Shown piece by piece: positions 5,309 through 6,765 of a stretch of DNA of 6,765 nucleotides. Position 1 is the stretch's first letter; the number at the start of each line of letters is the position of its first letter. The notes beneath the pieces were generated by a model, which saw only the letters and a list, made by a program, of their open reading frames with translations, was not told the origin of the DNA and did no database searches. The DNA is from Nitrospina sp. (GTDB lineage: Bacteria > Nitrospinota > Nitrospinia > Nitrospinales > Nitrospinaceae), in NCBI GenBank assembly GCA_004357365.1, contig SMVT01000092.1, positions 1 through 6,765 on the forward strand. Direction: 5' to 3'. Both the position numbers and the translations under genes were made by a program.

Positions 5309-6754
5309 TTACTGCTCCAACAGCTCGATACGGACCTGGCCGATGAATTCCATCAGCTTCAGGGCACCGGCATAATTGCCTATCGAGAGTTTGATGTGGG
5401 TGGCGTCGACCTGATGCTGGCCCAGGGTGGGGTCCAGCGCCCGCCATTCGCCGACCCAGACTTCCGGCCAGGCGTGGTAGAGAAATCCTTTAAAATGGCT
5501 GGAGTACACCAGGCCGTTGACCACCCGCGTCGGAATTCCCGCAGCGCGGGCCAGCGCGGTGAACAGGTTGGTGTGGGACTGGCATTCGCCGCGCCGGTCG
5601 TGCAGGGCGTCCAGGGCGGTAAAGGAATCCACCAGCACCTTGTCGAGGTTGTCATAGACCCAAGTGCTGATGATCTTCGCGGCCTGCCAGGCATCCTGTT
5701 GGCCTTCCACCAGATCCTTCGCCAAGGTGCGGATCAAAGGATGCTTCACCTGGATTTCGGGCGCGTCCTCCAGCAGGTGCCGGTACTTTCCCCCGGGGAC
5801 CGGGAGCGACACCCGTTTCACCGGCGCTTTGGGCTCCCGGTTGATGAGCAGGGTGGTGGTGTAGGACTCTTCACCTTGTTTCTCGGTTTTGAGCACTCTC
5901 TGCCGGTGGTCCTGCGGGATGGAGTCCGGGCTGTGCACCCTGGAGAGTTTTAATTTCAATACACCGAGGTCGTCCGACGCGTGGATCGGTTGCTTGACCT
6001 TGACCAGGCTGAGCGTGATGAAACTGCTGACCGACATCGGCTCGTCTCCCAAGTCGCGTGCCTTGGCTTCCGTCTCCTTGTGAGACTCAAACCCCTGGAG
6101 CGAACGCTCGCGCAATATATCGCCCTCGGCGTTGGTCCACAAGGTAGTGGTCATTCCCGCGAACTTCTGCTGGATGACGAAAGTGTCGACCTTCCGGCCG
6201 TCATGCTGAATCGTCTCTTTCCGTAAAATCTGATACGTCATGGGCAGGACCAACTGAAACGGCTCGACCAGCAGGTTGAGCGTGCCCTTCTTGCCGACCT
6301 CGAATCCCTCTCTCATGAGGTTCAGCCAGGCGGTGGCCGAGGGGTAAATGCCCTTGGGGAAGTCGATGGACTTTTTCTTATAGAACCCGCGGCCGGTGAT
6401 TTCGAGGATCAGCTTGTGGCCCTCGACCCGCCCGACGATCTCCTGCCGCTTGCCCATGATTTCCTGGAGCAGGACGAACCGTTTCAGGCTCAAATCGAGG
6501 TTCAGCGTGGTGTTCTGGGTGAAGGTAGTGGACTGGTCGATGTTCCCGGATTTGAGGCGGAAATACATCTTGGTGTGAACCTCGATGGTCTGGTCCCCGA
6601 CCTCCACCCGGGCGTGGTTGAAGCCCATCTTGTGGCCCTTGAAATAGGTGCCCGACCAGTCATCGCTATCCACAATCGGCACCGCACCGGCCCACCCGGC
6701 CCACCACAGTGCCGCTCCGAAGAGGGTAATATGAAAAAGCAATTTAAGTTTCAT
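5309..6754 (-). CDS. Secreted transglutaminase-like (cysteine protease fold) domain protein
   Basis: The protein has 481 residues. The start ATG (6754-6752) is fixed by two consecutive in-frame TAA codons only one codon upstream; no Shine-Dalgarno is visible in the 11 bases available. Residues 1-24 form a signal peptide: K2/K4, a hydrophobic core and an AGA-V cleavage site after Ala24, so export to the periplasm or beyond is expected. Residues about 30-330 are beta-rich, beginning with the aromatic W33-S-G-T-Y-F-K-G-H-K-M-G-F pattern common ahead of this domain; this part is not assigned to a named family. Residues about 340-445 are a transglutaminase-like domain with an intact triad: Cys391 in RRGECQSHTN, His427 in FLYHAWPEVW and Asp441 in ALDPTLGQ. 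Bacterial members of this superfamily act as peptidases, amidases or cross-linkers on cell-surface substrates; the substrate here is unknown. No partner gene is visible. It is followed by about 500 bp before the nrdJ promoter, so an operon with nrdJ is unlikely. Confidence 0.88.
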   Translation of the reverse strand: MKLKLLFHITLFGAALWWAGWAGAVPIVDSDDWSGTYFKGHKMGFNHARVEVGDQTIEVHTKMYFRLKSGNIDQSTTFTQNTTLNLDLSLKRFVLLQEIMGKRQEIVGRVEGHKLILEITGRGFYKKKSIDFPKGIYPSATAWLNLMREGFEVGKKGTLNLLVEPFQLVLPMTYQILRKETIQHDGRKVDTFVIQQKFAGMTTTLWTNAEGDILRERSLQGFESHKETEAKARDLGDEPMSVSSFITLSLVKVKQPIHASDDLGVLKLKLSRVHSPDSIPQDHRQRVLKTEKQGEESYTTTLLINREPKAPVKRVSLPVPGGKYRHLLEDAPEIQVKHPLIRTLAKDLVEGQQDAWQAAKIISTWVYDNLDKVLVDSFTALDALHDRRGECQSHTNLFTALARAAGIPTRVVNGLVYSSHFKGFLYHAWPEVWVGEWRALDPTLGQHQVDATHIKLSIGNYAGALKLMEFIGQVRIELLEQ

Positions 6755-6765
6755 AGATTATTAGA

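Overview
This 6.8 kb bacterial chromosomal window has GC-rich coding sequence and one AT-richer gap of about 700 bp. It holds three protein genes. An FGE-sulfatase-fold protein lies on the + strand and is cut by the left edge. A vitamin B12-dependent (class II) ribonucleotide reductase, nrdJ, lies on the - strand. A secreted transglutaminase-like protein also lies on the - strand and begins 11 bases inside the right edge. The lineage cannot be fixed from this much sequence. The long-form NrdJ, the FGE-fold protein and the dispersed palindromes would fit a Gram-negative lineage such as Nitrospinota or a deltaproteobacterial relative; this is a low-confidence guess.

Layout. Bases 2-856 are the C-terminal part of an FGE-fold protein behind a Pro/Ala-rich linker; the frame is open to the window edge. 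Bases 857-980 separate convergent genes and carry two hairpins that both read as intrinsic terminators for nrdJ. Bases 981-4595 are nrdJ; a clear Shine-Dalgarno moves the start to the ATG at 4595. Bases 4596-5308 contain no credible gene but many signals: a long nrdJ leader, a -35/extended -10 promoter with two NrdR-box-like palindromes placed 32 bp apart on it, an A-rich upstream segment, two DnaA-box matches 153 bp apart, an imperfect 41-bp tandem repeat, a dispersed-type palindromic repeat and a C/G-rich hairpin. Bases 5309-6754 encode the transglutaminase-like protein.

How the parts relate. The three genes do not look like one pathway. The coherent story is control of dNTP synthesis. NrdJ reduces ribonucleotides using adenosylcobalamin. 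Its promoter appears to be under NrdR (dNTP/ATP-sensing) repression, with DnaA-box matches further upstream that could couple it to replication initiation or mark an origin-like region. The catalytic residues of NrdJ and of the transglutaminase are intact. The FGE-fold protein lacks the catalytic cysteines of true formylglycine-generating enzymes.

No CRISPR array, transposase, rRNA or tRNA gene was seen.
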